Below, piece by piece: positions 35,822 to 45,330 of a stretch of DNA of 64,000 nt. The notes below the pieces were generated by a model, which saw nothing but the letters and a program-made list of their open reading frames with translations, was not told the origin of the DNA and did not search any database. Every line of letters begins with the position of its first letter. Positions within the stretch are counted from its first letter, which is position 1. The position numbers were made by a program, and so were the translations under genes. Source of the DNA: CAWGJF01 sp963715745 (GTDB lineage Bacteria > Bacteroidota > Ignavibacteria > Ignavibacteriales > Ignavibacteriaceae); contig OY970271.1 of the NCBI GenBank assembly GCA_963715745.1, forward strand, positions 310,001 to 374,000, in the 5' to 3' direction.

Positions 35822-35846
35822 AATAAGAAGTGTTTAAAATTTTCAG

Positions 35847-35867
35847 GCTCCCCGGGGAGCTTTTTTT
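35847..35867 (+). terminator. Rho-independent terminator of dnaA
   Basis: GCTCC and GGAGC arms around CCGG (35847-35860) are followed by seven T (35861-35867). It lies 26 bp after the dnaA stop. Confidence 0.85.
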
Positions 35868-35869
35868 AT

Positions 35870-36281
35870 TTTTAAATGTTAATAATACGTTAATTACCTT
35901 CTAATAATTTGTTGAAAAGATCCGGTTATTAACATTAATTTTATAACTGTTATTTTGTTAATATTGTTTCAACACAAAAAAACATATTCTGTCTGTTTTC
36001 CTCCCCGTTTAATATGATGTATTTCATCTTATCAACATATAAACATCATTGTTATAATTATTAATTTTACTTAATTAATCATTTATTATAATAAACGATG
36101 TTAGCAACTTTATTATATTAAATAAATTTTTACTTCAAGTTTCCGGTATCAATATTTCCTTTATTTTAATAGCTGATTTTACCCTTAAGGACAACAAAAT
36201 TTCCGGTTTTATTAACCTTAATTTCTTTGTTATTCGACGCTGATTTTAGTAATTTTCTACAATTCATTTGGAGAGAAATTC
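35870..36281. other. Candidate origin, dnaA-dnaN intergenic part
   Basis: About 410 bp, extremely AT-rich, without a gene. It has a DnaA-box-like TTATCAACA at 36029-36037 (one mismatch to TTATCCACA), 7-bp inverted arms ATGATGT/ACATCAT at 36014-36049, and many short GTTAAT/GTTATT runs at 35876-35970. Such DNA would unwind easily. The dnaN promoter must also lie here; GGAGAG at 36270-36275 is its ribosome binding site. Confidence 0.45.
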
Positions 36282-37391
36282 ATGGAGTTTAAAGTAAACA
36301 GCAAGGTACTTGAAAAGCTGCTTTCAAGGGTAATTCCGGCAGTTCCAACACGTACTCCTATGCCAATTCTTGAGAATTTTTTATTCGAAATAAAGGACGG
36401 ATTGTTATTAGTAAGCGCCACCGATCTTGAGGTTTCGCTTAGATCCTCAATAAACGTTGCAGCTGATGAAAGCATAAGTTTAGTAGTGCCTGCCAGATTG
36501 CTTTATGATATTATCCGCTCTCTTGGTGAAACACAAATTACTTTTCAGACAGATGGAAATGCAAAATTAAAACTTACAACAGACAACGGCGTTTATAATA
36601 TAGGCTATTCTCCTTCAGAAGATTTTCCTGAGATACCTTCTGTGTCACGTGAAAAAGAAATAACAATTAGTGGTAAAGATTTTAAGAAAGCAATTGATCA
36701 GACTTCTTTTGCAATGAGCAAAGAAGACATGCGACCGGCAATGACAGGAACACTATTTGAGTTTACACCGGAAGGTTTAAGATTTGTTACAACAGATGGT
36801 CACAGGCTGGTTAAATTCATTCGTAAGGATATTAAAACCGGAGTTGAAGAACAGTATATAGTACCGGAAAGGGCAATAGCCATTTTATCAAAACTATTGG
36901 GTGAGATTGATGTTAAGCTTTATCTGAGCAAAACAAATGTTTCTTTTAACATAGGTGATCTTGAATTTGTTTCAAGGCTAATTGGAGAAAAATATCCTGC
37001 ATATTCAAGTGTTATCCCGATGGAAAATGAAAATTTTTTAAAGATAAGCCGTTCGGAACTTAATTCTGCAATTAAAAGAATGATGCTTTTTTCATCATCA
37101 AGCTCAAAACAAGTGAAGTTTTCGCTTTCAAAAAATAAGCTTGAAGTTTCGGCAGAAGATATTGATCACGGGTCAAATGCAGTTGAAAATATTGCGTGTG
37201 AATATAAGGGTGATAAAATGGATATCGGATTTAACACACAGTATGTTAACGATATACTAAACCACTTTGAAGAAGAACAGGTTATCTTTAAACTACACTC
37301 GCCTACAAAGGCTTGTATAATTGAACCTGTTGAAAAAAATGAAAATGAAGATTTGATGATGTTGCTTATGCCGGTTCGATTAAATTCTTAA
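36282..37391 (+). CDS. dnaN: DNA polymerase III beta sliding clamp
   Basis: 369 residues, three repeated clamp domains. It opens MEFKVNSKVLEKLLSRVIPAVPTR, with PMPILENFL, then EDFPEIPS at the end of domain 1 and FVTTDGHRLVK in domain 2. The C-terminus LMMLLMPVRL is the family's hydrophobic end that helps form the partner-binding pocket. It tethers polymerase to DNA. recF begins 1 bp after the stop, so the two are co-transcribed. Confidence 0.98.
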   Translation: MEFKVNSKVLEKLLSRVIPAVPTRTPMPILENFLFEIKDGLLLVSATDLEVSLRSSINVAADESISLVVPARLLYDIIRSLGETQITFQTDGNAKLKLTTDNGVYNIGYSPSEDFPEIPSVSREKEITISGKDFKKAIDQTSFAMSKEDMRPAMTGTLFEFTPEGLRFVTTDGHRLVKFIRKDIKTGVEEQYIVPERAIAILSKLLGEIDVKLYLSKTNVSFNIGDLEFVSRLIGEKYPAYSSVIPMENENFLKISRSELNSAIKRMMLFSSSSSKQVKFSLSKNKLEVSAEDIDHGSNAVENIACEYKGDKMDIGFNTQYVNDILNHFEEEQVIFKLHSPTKACIIEPVEKNENEDLMMLLMPVRLNS

Positions 37392-37392
37392 C

Positions 37393-38502
37393 ATGCTTCT
37401 CTCCTCAATAAGATTAAAGAATTTCAGACTTCATAAAGACACTCAAATCGATTTTGCTAAGAAGTTGAATTATATTATTGGTGGAAACGGACAAGGCAAG
37501 ACATCAATTCTTGAATCTATTTATTATTTATGCACGACAAAAAGTTTTAGTACACGCTCAGATGTTGAGGCGGTCCACTTTGATGAAGAAATATTTGAAA
37601 TATCTGGTATGTTTGAAAACCTGACGAATCAAACCACAATTATTACATATTCTTCTTTAGACAACAGAAAGAATTACTTATTGAACGAAAAAAAAATTTC
37701 TCGTCATTCCGACGTTATAGGAAAATTTCCTGTGGTTTTGTTAACTCCAGCAGATCATTCAATAACCCAGGGAATGCCGGCCGACAGAAGGCGCTTTGTG
37801 GATTCTGTTATTTCCCAGTCAAGCGAAACCTATCTGCAGATTTTAATGGAGTACAACCGAATTTTGAAACAAAGATCTTATCTATTATCAGCGATGAAAG
37901 AAAGACCCGGTCAATATTACGATGAGTTGGAAGCCTGGAATGAAAAACTGATTCAGAATGGAAGTGAGATAATTAGGCACAGAAGAAAATTCATTAACGA
38001 ATTTAACCAGTATATTAAGGATTCATATTTTAAGGTAATGGAAGATTATGAAGTTCCATCTTTAAGTTATGAGACACTTGATGGTTATGAAGTGGAAAAT
38101 ATTAAAGAAATATTTTCCGCCTTGATCAAAGAACGGGAAAAGGAAGAATTAAGAAGAGCAACTAACCTGGTTGGTCCTCAGAGAGACGACATTGTTTTTA
38201 ATATTAATGATTTAAATCTTAAAGTCTACGGCTCCCAGGGACAACACAAAACATTTCAAGCTGCTCTTAGATTTGCTGAGTTTTATTATTTGAAAGAAGT
38301 TACAGGTACTTCACCTATTTTTCTTCTTGATGATGTTTTCGGTGAGCTAGATGCAAACAGGGCATATAAAATAAGCGAATATCTTGGAGAAGTTGGTCAG
38401 GCATTTATTACTCTTACCGATTTTGGAAACTTTGAATTTCTTAAAGTTTCTGATGAGGACAAAGTAATAAAATTAAAAAATGGTGTAATGAGTTATGCCT
38501 GA
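37393..38502 (+). CDS. recF: DNA replication and repair protein RecF
   Basis: 369 residues; SMC-like ATPase loading RecA at gaps. Walker A GGNGQGKTSILE is at residues ~32-43, the RecF-specific MPADRRRFVDS follows mid-chain, the ABC signature region is VYGSQGQHKTFQAALR, and Walker B is FLLDDVFGELD. It ends overlapping the DUF721 gene by 8 bp, indicating translational coupling. Confidence 0.97.
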   Translation: MLLSSIRLKNFRLHKDTQIDFAKKLNYIIGGNGQGKTSILESIYYLCTTKSFSTRSDVEAVHFDEEIFEISGMFENLTNQTTIITYSSLDNRKNYLLNEKKISRHSDVIGKFPVVLLTPADHSITQGMPADRRRFVDSVISQSSETYLQILMEYNRILKQRSYLLSAMKERPGQYYDELEAWNEKLIQNGSEIIRHRRKFINEFNQYIKDSYFKVMEDYEVPSLSYETLDGYEVENIKEIFSALIKEREKEELRRATNLVGPQRDDIVFNINDLNLKVYGSQGQHKTFQAALRFAEFYYLKEVTGTSPIFLLDDVFGELDANRAYKISEYLGEVGQAFITLTDFGNFEFLKVSDEDKVIKLKNGVMSYA

Positions 38503-38782
38503 TGGATTTAGAAAACTTGGAGATGTTTTCAGGAAGGAGCCAACATTTCATCAGTTGAGAGAAGTTGTGCAATCAACTGATGTTTTGGAAAAATTCCTGT
38601 TAATATTCCCTGACCTAAAGAAAATCGTTGAGCCGAAATCATTGGACAGAAAACTTCTTAAGCTTAAGGTTGAAAATCCTGCATGGAGAAGTGAGCTTAG
38701 ATTCAAAGAAAAAGAAATTGTGGAAAAAATAAATAATTATTTTCATGAAGAAAGAGTTAAACAAATAAGGTTTATCGGATAA
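38495..38782 (+). CDS. DUF721/DciA-like protein
   Basis: 95 residues. The family includes DciA, which loads or assists the replicative helicase DnaB in bacteria without DnaC/DnaI. Features are the N-terminal helix KLGDVFRKEPTFHQL, a central LKKIVEPKSLDRKLLKLKVENPAWRSEL strand-turn (the KH-like core, whose hallmark is the V..PAW..EL block) and a short C-terminal helix. It sits between recF and gyrB, overlapping recF by 8 bp and abutting gyrB, an arrangement common in Bacteroidota and Actinobacteria. Symbol withheld because DciA activity is inferred. Confidence 0.85.
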   Translation: MPDGFRKLGDVFRKEPTFHQLREVVQSTDVLEKFLLIFPDLKKIVEPKSLDRKLLKLKVENPAWRSELRFKEKEIVEKINNYFHEERVKQIRFIG

Positions 38783-40756
38783 ATGGTAAAAGGAAAAAAA
38801 CAATCAGATTACAGTGCGAAAAGCATTAACGTATTAAAGGGCCTTGAAGCTGTTAGAAAAAGACCAGCTATGTACATCGGCGATGTAAGCGCAAGAGGAA
38901 TGCATCACCTGGTGAACGAAGTGGTAGACAACAGTATTGATGAAGCACTTGCAGGATATTGTGACAGCATAGAGGTTATTATAAACAAAGACGAAAGCGT
39001 TACAGTTTCCGACAACGGAAGAGGAATACCGGTTGACATACACCCGGTTGAAAAAATATCCGCACTGGAAGTTGTAATGACCGTCCTTCATGCCGGAGGA
39101 AAGTTTGATAAATCAAGCTACAAAGTTTCAGGGGGGCTGCATGGCGTAGGAGTTTCAGTTGTAAATGCTTTATCGGAATGGACAAAGGTTGAAGTTAAAA
39201 GAGACGGAAAAATTTATTTTCAGGAATACAGAAAGGGTGTTCCTCAAAAACCTGTAAAGGAAATCGGTAAAACAAAGAAAAATGATACCGGCACCACAAC
39301 CACATTCTTTCCGGACAGAGAGATATTTAAAGTAACCCAGTTCAAGTTTGATACACTTGCCGAAAGAATGAGAGAACTTGCATATCTTAATAAAAATATT
39401 ACGATAAAGATAAAAGATTTGCGCAATGGAGGTGAAGAAGAAACTTATCACTTTAAGGGCGGCCTAATTGAGTTTGTAAAATACCTTGACTCTACCAGGC
39501 AAGCGCTTCACAAGACTGTTTACGTTGAGGGTGAAAAAGACGACACGCCGATAGAGATTGCATTTCAGTACACAGACAGCTATTCTGAAAACATACATTC
39601 ATATGTAAACAATATAAATACCCACGAAGGCGGAACACACCTTGTCGGGTTTAAAACCGCACTTACAAGAACGCTAAATAATTATGCTTATAAAAACGGA
39701 TTGATTAAAGAAGGAAAAATTTCTTTAACCGGTGACGATTTCAGAGAAGGTCTCACCGCAGTGATTTCTGTAAAAGTTGCTGAACCACAGTTTGAAGGAC
39801 AGACAAAAACCAAGCTTGGAAACAGCGAAACAAAATCAGCAGTTGAAACTCTTATCGGTGAAAAACTTGCAGAGTTTTTAGAAGAAAATCCTTCCGTTGG
39901 AAAGAAGATAATTGAAAAATGTATGCGTGCTGCGGAAGCAAGAGAAGCCGCAAGAAAAGCACGAGATCTTGCCCGACGTAAGAATGCTTTGGATAATATG
40001 AACCTGCCCGGTAAACTTGCTGATTGTTCCATCACCGACCCGGAACATTGTGAAATGTATATTGTTGAGGGTGACTCTGCTGGTGGTTCTGCAAAGCAGG
40101 GACGCGACAGAAGGTTCCAGGCAATCCTTCCTTTACGTGGGAAAATATTGAATGTTGAAAAAGCAAAGATGAACAAGATACTTGAGAATAATGAAATTAA
40201 AGCAATCATTTCTGCAGTGGGTGCCGGACTGGGTCCTGATTTTGATTCGGAGAAGACACGTTATGGGAAAGTTATTCTTATGACTGATGCGGACGTTGAT
40301 GGAAGCCACATAAGAACCCTGCTTCTGACTTTTCTTTACAGGCACATGAAGGACTTGATAACCACTGGAAAGGTTTATATCGCTCAACCACCATTGTATA
40401 AAATCAAAAAAGGTAAAGAAGAACATTACGCATACGATGATAACGAAAGAGATGAAATTTTAAAAAGACTTAAGGTTAATGGTAAAGAAAACACCGAGGA
40501 AATAGTCGGAGAAATGATAGAAAGCGGATCTGTTAAAGGAGTATCGATTTCCAGGTATAAGGGATTGGGAGAAATGAATCCCGAACAACTTTGGGAAACG
40601 ACTATGAATCCGGAAACAAGAACCATTTTACAGGTAACCCTTGAAAGTGCTGCAACTGCGGATAAAATATTTGAAACATTAATGGGCGACGATGTTGAAC
40701 CGAGAAGAGAATTCATTGAGAAGAATGCGAAGTATGTTCGCAATCTTGACATATAA
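38783..40756 (+). CDS. gyrB: DNA gyrase subunit B
   Basis: 657 residues, the short form lacking the large insert of some proteobacteria. GHKL ATPase motifs: EVVDNSIDEALAGYC, DNGRGIPVDIHP, GGLHGVGVSVVNALS. Transducer domain mid-chain; TOPRIM motifs EGDSAGGSAKQGRDRRFQA and DADVDGSHIRTLLL; the C-terminus RYKGLGEMNPEQLWETTMNP matches gyrase B. It begins directly after the DUF721 stop, and gyrA follows after 28 bp. Confidence 0.98.
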   Translation: MVKGKKQSDYSAKSINVLKGLEAVRKRPAMYIGDVSARGMHHLVNEVVDNSIDEALAGYCDSIEVIINKDESVTVSDNGRGIPVDIHPVEKISALEVVMTVLHAGGKFDKSSYKVSGGLHGVGVSVVNALSEWTKVEVKRDGKIYFQEYRKGVPQKPVKEIGKTKKNDTGTTTTFFPDREIFKVTQFKFDTLAERMRELAYLNKNITIKIKDLRNGGEEETYHFKGGLIEFVKYLDSTRQALHKTVYVEGEKDDTPIEIAFQYTDSYSENIHSYVNNINTHEGGTHLVGFKTALTRTLNNYAYKNGLIKEGKISLTGDDFREGLTAVISVKVAEPQFEGQTKTKLGNSETKSAVETLIGEKLAEFLEENPSVGKKIIEKCMRAAEAREAARKARDLARRKNALDNMNLPGKLADCSITDPEHCEMYIVEGDSAGGSAKQGRDRRFQAILPLRGKILNVEKAKMNKILENNEIKAIISAVGAGLGPDFDSEKTRYGKVILMTDADVDGSHIRTLLLTFLYRHMKDLITTGKVYIAQPPLYKIKKGKEEHYAYDDNERDEILKRLKVNGKENTEEIVGEMIESGSVKGVSISRYKGLGEMNPEQLWETTMNPETRTILQVTLESAATADKIFETLMGDDVEPRREFIEKNAKYVRNLDI

Positions 40757-40784
40757 ATTTTGTTAATTAAAAGTTTAAAAAATT

Positions 40785-43244
40785 ATGGCTACAATTTTTG
40801 AAAAAATAGTTCCCGTTTCATTAGAAGAAGAAATGAAATCATCCTACATCGATTATTCGATGTCGGTTATAGTTGCAAGAGCACTTCCGGACGTAAGAGA
40901 TGGTTTAAAGCCGGTACACAGAAGAGTGCTTTTTGGAATGCACGAGCTTGGTATGTCTCACAACAAACCATACAAGAAGTCTGCAAGAATAGTCGGTGAA
41001 GTTCTTGGAAAGTATCATCCTCACGGAGACACCGCCGTTTATGATACAATGGTAAGAATGGTTCAGGACTTTTCACTTCGTTATCCGCTCGTTGATGGGC
41101 AGGGAAACTTTGGATCGGTTGACGGAGATTCGCCGGCAGCGATGAGATACACAGAGGCAAGACTTGCCAGAATTTCGGAAGAAGTGCTGCGCGATCTGGA
41201 TAAAAACACAGTTGACTTCATTCCTAACTTTGATGACTCTCTGCAGGAACCCACAGTAATGCCCTCTTACCTGCCAAACCTTTTAATAAACGGCTCGAGC
41301 GGAATAGCAGTTGGAATGGCAACTAATATTCCACCTCATAACCTAACCGAGGTTGTTGACGGACTTATAGCGCTGATCAAAGATCCGAATATAAAAATTG
41401 AAAAACTGATGAAGTATGTAATTGCTCCTGATTTTCCAACGGCTGGAATAATCTATGGTTATGCAGGAGTTAAGGATGCTTATTTGACCGGCCGCGGAAG
41501 AGTTGTGGTTCGTGCGAAAGCAAATATTGAGACATTGAAAAACAGTCGGGAAAACATTGTAATAACTGAACTTCCCTACCAGGTAAATAAAGCAAACCTG
41601 ATCGAAAAAATTGCAGACCTCGTGCGGGCAGGAAAGATAAATGATATATCAAATATCAGAGACGAATCAGACCGAGACGGAATGAGAGTGGTTATTGAGC
41701 TTAAAAGAGACGCACAACCGGCAATCGTATTAAATCAATTGTTCAAGCACACACAAATGCAGACCACATTTGGTGTAATAATGCTTGCGCTGGTTAACGG
41801 AGTTCCAAAAGTTCTTACACTAAAAGAAATGATGCATCACTTCCTTGATCACAGGATGGATGTGCTGGTAAGAAGAACAAAGTTTGAACTTGAGGCTGCT
41901 GAAAAAAGAGCACACATACTCGAGGGCTATATTATTGCTCTTGATAATATTGATGCAGTAATACAGACAATCAAAAAATCAAAAGATGTTGAGACTGCAA
42001 AAACAAACCTGATAAAGAAGTTCAAGCTGAGTGAGATTCAGGCAAAAGCAATTCTCGATATGCGCCTTCAAAGATTAACGGGCCTGGAAAGAAAGAAAAT
42101 AGAGGACGAATATAAGGAAACTATAAAGCTGATTGAAAAGCTGAAAGGAGTTTTAAAGAGCAAAGAACAGCGTGAGTTGATAATAATCAGTGAACTGCAG
42201 GAAGTAAAGAAAAAATATGGAGACGAAAGAAGAACTGAAATTATTTATGATTATGAAGACTTCTCACTTGAAGACATAATAGCAGAGGAAGATGTTGTTG
42301 TTACTATTTCTCACAGTGGATTTATAAAAAGATTTCCGGTAAGCGGCTACAGAAAACAAGGACGAGGCGGCAAGGGCGTTACAGGTGCAGGCACAAAAGA
42401 CGATGATTTTATCGAACATATGTTTATAGCTTCCACACACCAATACATTTTATTCTTTACAGACAAAGGAAAATGCTACTGGCTTAAAGTACATGAAATT
42501 CCGGAAGGCGGAAGAGCTGCCAGGGGAAGATCAATCTTAAATCTTATTCAGAAGGATAAAGAGGAATTAATAACTGCATTTGTGGCGGTTAAAGAATTTA
42601 AAGATGATCAATACCTGATTATGGCAACCGAGAAAGGAACCGTAAAGAAGACAGTCCTTTCAGCTTATGGAAATGTTCGCAAAGGAGGAATTAATGCTAT
42701 CAATCTTACCAAGGGCGACAGGTTGATTGAAGTTAAAATGACAGATGGAAACGATGACATAGTTCTTGGAACACATAATGGATTTGCGATCAGGTTTAAC
42801 GAGCAAAAAGTAAGAGATATGGGAAGAACCGCAACAGGTGTGCGCGGAGTTAAATTAGGCAAAGGTGATAAAGTAGTTGGTCTGTTGGTTATTAAACGCC
42901 AGGGAACAAGCATACTGGTTGTTACAGAAAAAGGTTACGGTAAACGATCTGATATAAACGAGTACAGGGTTACCAACCGCGGCGGCAAAGGCGTGTTCAC
43001 CGTTAAAGCCAACCAGAAGAACGGAAAGATGATTGCTCTAATGGAAGTAGTTGATAATGATGAGCTGGTAATAATATCAACCAAAGGAATGGTAATCAGG
43101 CAGAGCGTGAAAGACATCAGGATAATGGGAAGAAACACTCAGGGTGTAAGGGTAATCAGACTAAAAGACGGAGATTCAATTGCAGATATTGCCAAAGTAA
43201 TCACAGAAGACGAAGACGTTTTACCTGAAAATGGAAAGAAGTAA
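40785..43244 (+). CDS. gyrA: DNA gyrase subunit A
   Basis: 819 residues. N-terminal breakage-reunion domain with catalytic Tyr122 (AMRYTEAR) and the quinolone region HPHGDTAVYDTMVRM; position 83 is Thr where E. coli has Ser, and 87 is Asp. The coiled-coil tower includes LDMRLQRLTGLERKKIEDE. The C-terminal propeller has the GyrA box KQGRGGKGVTG and further blades (RGGKGVFTVK, RNTQGVRVI). It introduces negative supercoils together with GyrB. Last gene of the origin cluster; hemL converges 11 bp later. Confidence 0.98.
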   Translation: MATIFEKIVPVSLEEEMKSSYIDYSMSVIVARALPDVRDGLKPVHRRVLFGMHELGMSHNKPYKKSARIVGEVLGKYHPHGDTAVYDTMVRMVQDFSLRYPLVDGQGNFGSVDGDSPAAMRYTEARLARISEEVLRDLDKNTVDFIPNFDDSLQEPTVMPSYLPNLLINGSSGIAVGMATNIPPHNLTEVVDGLIALIKDPNIKIEKLMKYVIAPDFPTAGIIYGYAGVKDAYLTGRGRVVVRAKANIETLKNSRENIVITELPYQVNKANLIEKIADLVRAGKINDISNIRDESDRDGMRVVIELKRDAQPAIVLNQLFKHTQMQTTFGVIMLALVNGVPKVLTLKEMMHHFLDHRMDVLVRRTKFELEAAEKRAHILEGYIIALDNIDAVIQTIKKSKDVETAKTNLIKKFKLSEIQAKAILDMRLQRLTGLERKKIEDEYKETIKLIEKLKGVLKSKEQRELIIISELQEVKKKYGDERRTEIIYDYEDFSLEDIIAEEDVVVTISHSGFIKRFPVSGYRKQGRGGKGVTGAGTKDDDFIEHMFIASTHQYILFFTDKGKCYWLKVHEIPEGGRAARGRSILNLIQKDKEELITAFVAVKEFKDDQYLIMATEKGTVKKTVLSAYGNVRKGGINAINLTKGDRLIEVKMTDGNDDIVLGTHNGFAIRFNEQKVRDMGRTATGVRGVKLGKGDKVVGLLVIKRQGTSILVVTEKGYGKRSDINEYRVTNRGGKGVFTVKANQKNGKMIALMEVVDNDELVIISTKGMVIRQSVKDIRIMGRNTQGVRVIRLKDGDSIADIAKVITEDEDVLPENGKK

Positions 43245-43255
43245 AAAGCCTTCAG

Positions 43256-44545
43256 TTAGATAATTGAGCTGAGTGCTTCTGAATGTGCTTTAATTGTTTT
43301 GTCCAGATCTTCTTTTGAGTGTGCTGTTGAAACAAACAACGCCTCGAACTGTGCAGGAGCCAGATAAATTCCACGGTTCAACATCTCGTGAAAATATTTT
43401 CCGTACAAAACCGTATCGGAATTCACAGCACTTTTAAAATCATCAACAGACTCTTCATTAAAAAACATACACATCATTGAGCCGACTCGGTTCATTGCAA
43501 AGGTTTTTCCTTGTGATTTTAAATTTTCCTTAAATCCATTCTCCAGGTATGCTGATTTCTCTTCCAAATCTTTATAGATGCCCGAATTATCTTTGATGTG
43601 CTTTAGTGCAGCATAACCCGCAGCCATAGCCAAAGGATTACCGCTCAAAGTTCCTGCCTGATAAACAGGTCCGCTCGGCGCAATCTTTTCCATTATTTCT
43701 TTTTTTCCACCGAAAGCACCAACAGGCAAACCTCCGCCAATAATCTTTCCAAAGGTTGAAAGATCCGGCTTAATATTAAGTACTTCCTGCGCACCACCCG
43801 CAGCAACTCTGAAACCGGTCATTACTTCATCAAATATTAAAACTATTTTTTCTTCATCGCAAATAGTTCGTAGCTCTTTTATAAATTTATCCTTAGCTTT
43901 AACGACACCCATGTTACCGGCAATTGGTTCAATAATTATTGCTGCAATTTCGTTTCGGTTCTTTACAATTAGATTTTTTACCGATTCAATATTATTATAA
44001 TCAGCAACCAAAGTATCCGCGGCATTTCCTTTTGTAACACCGGGCGAAGTAGGAACTCCAAGCGTTAATGCGCCCGATCCCGCCTTAATTAAAAAATAAT
44101 CGGCGTGTCCATGATAACAACCTTCAAACTTTATAAACTTTTCCTTTCCTGTATATCCGCGTGCTGCACGAATTGCACTCATTGTTGCTTCGGTTCCGCT
44201 GTTTACCATTCTTACCATTTCAACAGAGGAAACAAGCTCGGTTATTAGTTTTGCCATCTCAACCTCAAGCTCCGTCGGCGCACCAAAACTGGTTCCGTTT
44301 TTTAAAGCTTCAGCCAATGCATTTTTTATGAAAGAAGGATTATGACCGAATAAATGGGGACCCCAGCTCCCTATGTAATCGATGTATTCGTTATCGTCTA
44401 CATCCCAAAACCTTGAGCCGTCACCCCGTTTAATAAAAACAGGATTTCCACCAACCGATTTAAATGCGCGCACAGGCGAATTAACACCGCCGGGAATAAT
44501 TTTTTTTGCTTCTTTGAATAGTCTGTTGCTTTTTTCTGTATTCAT
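43256..44545 (-). CDS. hemL: Glutamate-1-semialdehyde 2,1-aminomutase
   Basis: Converts glutamate 1-semialdehyde to 5-aminolevulinate, the C5 route to haem and cobalamin. 429 residues, class III aminotransferase fold. Opens SNRLFKEAKKIIPGGVNSPVRAFK; the glycine-rich cofactor loop NSGTEATMSAIRAARG, LIFDEVMTGFR and the PLP lysine in STFGKIIGGGLPVGAFGG are all present. It lies alone at the end of the gyrase cluster; hemH is 14 kb away, and no other haem gene is adjacent. Confidence 0.97.
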   Translation of the reverse strand: MNTEKSNRLFKEAKKIIPGGVNSPVRAFKSVGGNPVFIKRGDGSRFWDVDDNEYIDYIGSWGPHLFGHNPSFIKNALAEALKNGTSFGAPTELEVEMAKLITELVSSVEMVRMVNSGTEATMSAIRAARGYTGKEKFIKFEGCYHGHADYFLIKAGSGALTLGVPTSPGVTKGNAADTLVADYNNIESVKNLIVKNRNEIAAIIIEPIAGNMGVVKAKDKFIKELRTICDEEKIVLIFDEVMTGFRVAAGGAQEVLNIKPDLSTFGKIIGGGLPVGAFGGKKEIMEKIAPSGPVYQAGTLSGNPLAMAAGYAALKHIKDNSGIYKDLEEKSAYLENGFKENLKSQGKTFAMNRVGSMMCMFFNEESVDDFKSAVNSDTVLYGKYFHEMLNRGIYLAPAQFEALFVSTAHSKEDLDKTIKAHSEALSSII

Positions 44546-44669
44546 ATTTCCTACTAAATTTCAAATATTTGTGGGATGAAATTTAAGAATATCAGCAACA
44601 TTTTTCAGAATTAATATTTTGAACAAAATAATGCTTGCTATTCAATAGAATACTCAATAAAATCCACCT

Positions 44670-45260
44670 ATGATTCCAGAAGAAATTTCAGAATTGTTCT
44701 TCAGACCGGGCACGAAGGGGTATAAAATTTTAAATTTTTACTATTCAAAATATCGTGACCTGTTTGAAAAAACCATATACCAGGAAATTGATGAGTTTAT
44801 AAATCAAATCTTTCTGAACGTATCTGCAATAAAATTCTCCGAAGAGATTAAGAATATTGAAGCTTACATTATTGGGACAATAAAAATTCAATGCAGGGTT
44901 CAGCTTGATCGGGCACTTAAAACAAAGAAACGACAACACAGAGAAAATAGTAAACCTGATGATGGCAGCCCGGATTATCTTAGTAATATTGCTGACAAAG
45001 AACAGGATCCCCAAAGCAGAATGGAAAGCGACGAAGTTTTCAGCATGATGAACACATTTAAATTATCCTTAAAAGACTGGGAGCGGGAAATATTTAATTC
45101 TTTGATAGATGAAATTCCAAGGATCGAAATCGCTGAAATGAAAAAGCAAAATCTTAATACAATTGACACACAAATTAGAAGGTTACGAATTAAGCTCGCT
45201 TCATTTTTAAAAGATAACGGCTATACGTTTGATATTTCAGGCAAATATGATTTTAATTAA
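44670..45260 (+). CDS. ECF-like RNA polymerase sigma factor
   Basis: 196 residues. The N-terminal ~75 residues resemble sigma region 2 (FYYSKYRDLFEKTIYQEIDEFINQIFLNV, an analogue of the usual YxDaEDlxQevFl). The C-terminal ~70 resemble region 4 (LSLKDWEREIFNSLID, then IEIAEMKKQNLNTIDTQIRRLRIKL, a helix-turn-helix). The middle is acidic. Similarity is weak, but the next gene, 70 bp downstream, is a membrane anti-sigma factor with a ZAS zinc motif, which supports the call. The target promoters are unknown; the convergent TPR-CHAT gene is a candidate. Confidence 0.65.
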   Translation: MIPEEISELFFRPGTKGYKILNFYYSKYRDLFEKTIYQEIDEFINQIFLNVSAIKFSEEIKNIEAYIIGTIKIQCRVQLDRALKTKKRQHRENSKPDDGSPDYLSNIADKEQDPQSRMESDEVFSMMNTFKLSLKDWEREIFNSLIDEIPRIEIAEMKKQNLNTIDTQIRRLRIKLASFLKDNGYTFDISGKYDFN

Positions 45261-45330
45261 TAATTTTAATTTTTACGAAAGTTTTCTGCGCAAGTTTAAA
45301 CTATTAGTACAATAAAGAATAGATTTTATA

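Noticed and set aside
39688..40209. 173-codon minus-strand frame inside gyrB
   Set aside because: Shadow of a highly conserved gene; low-quality composition, no ribosome binding site.
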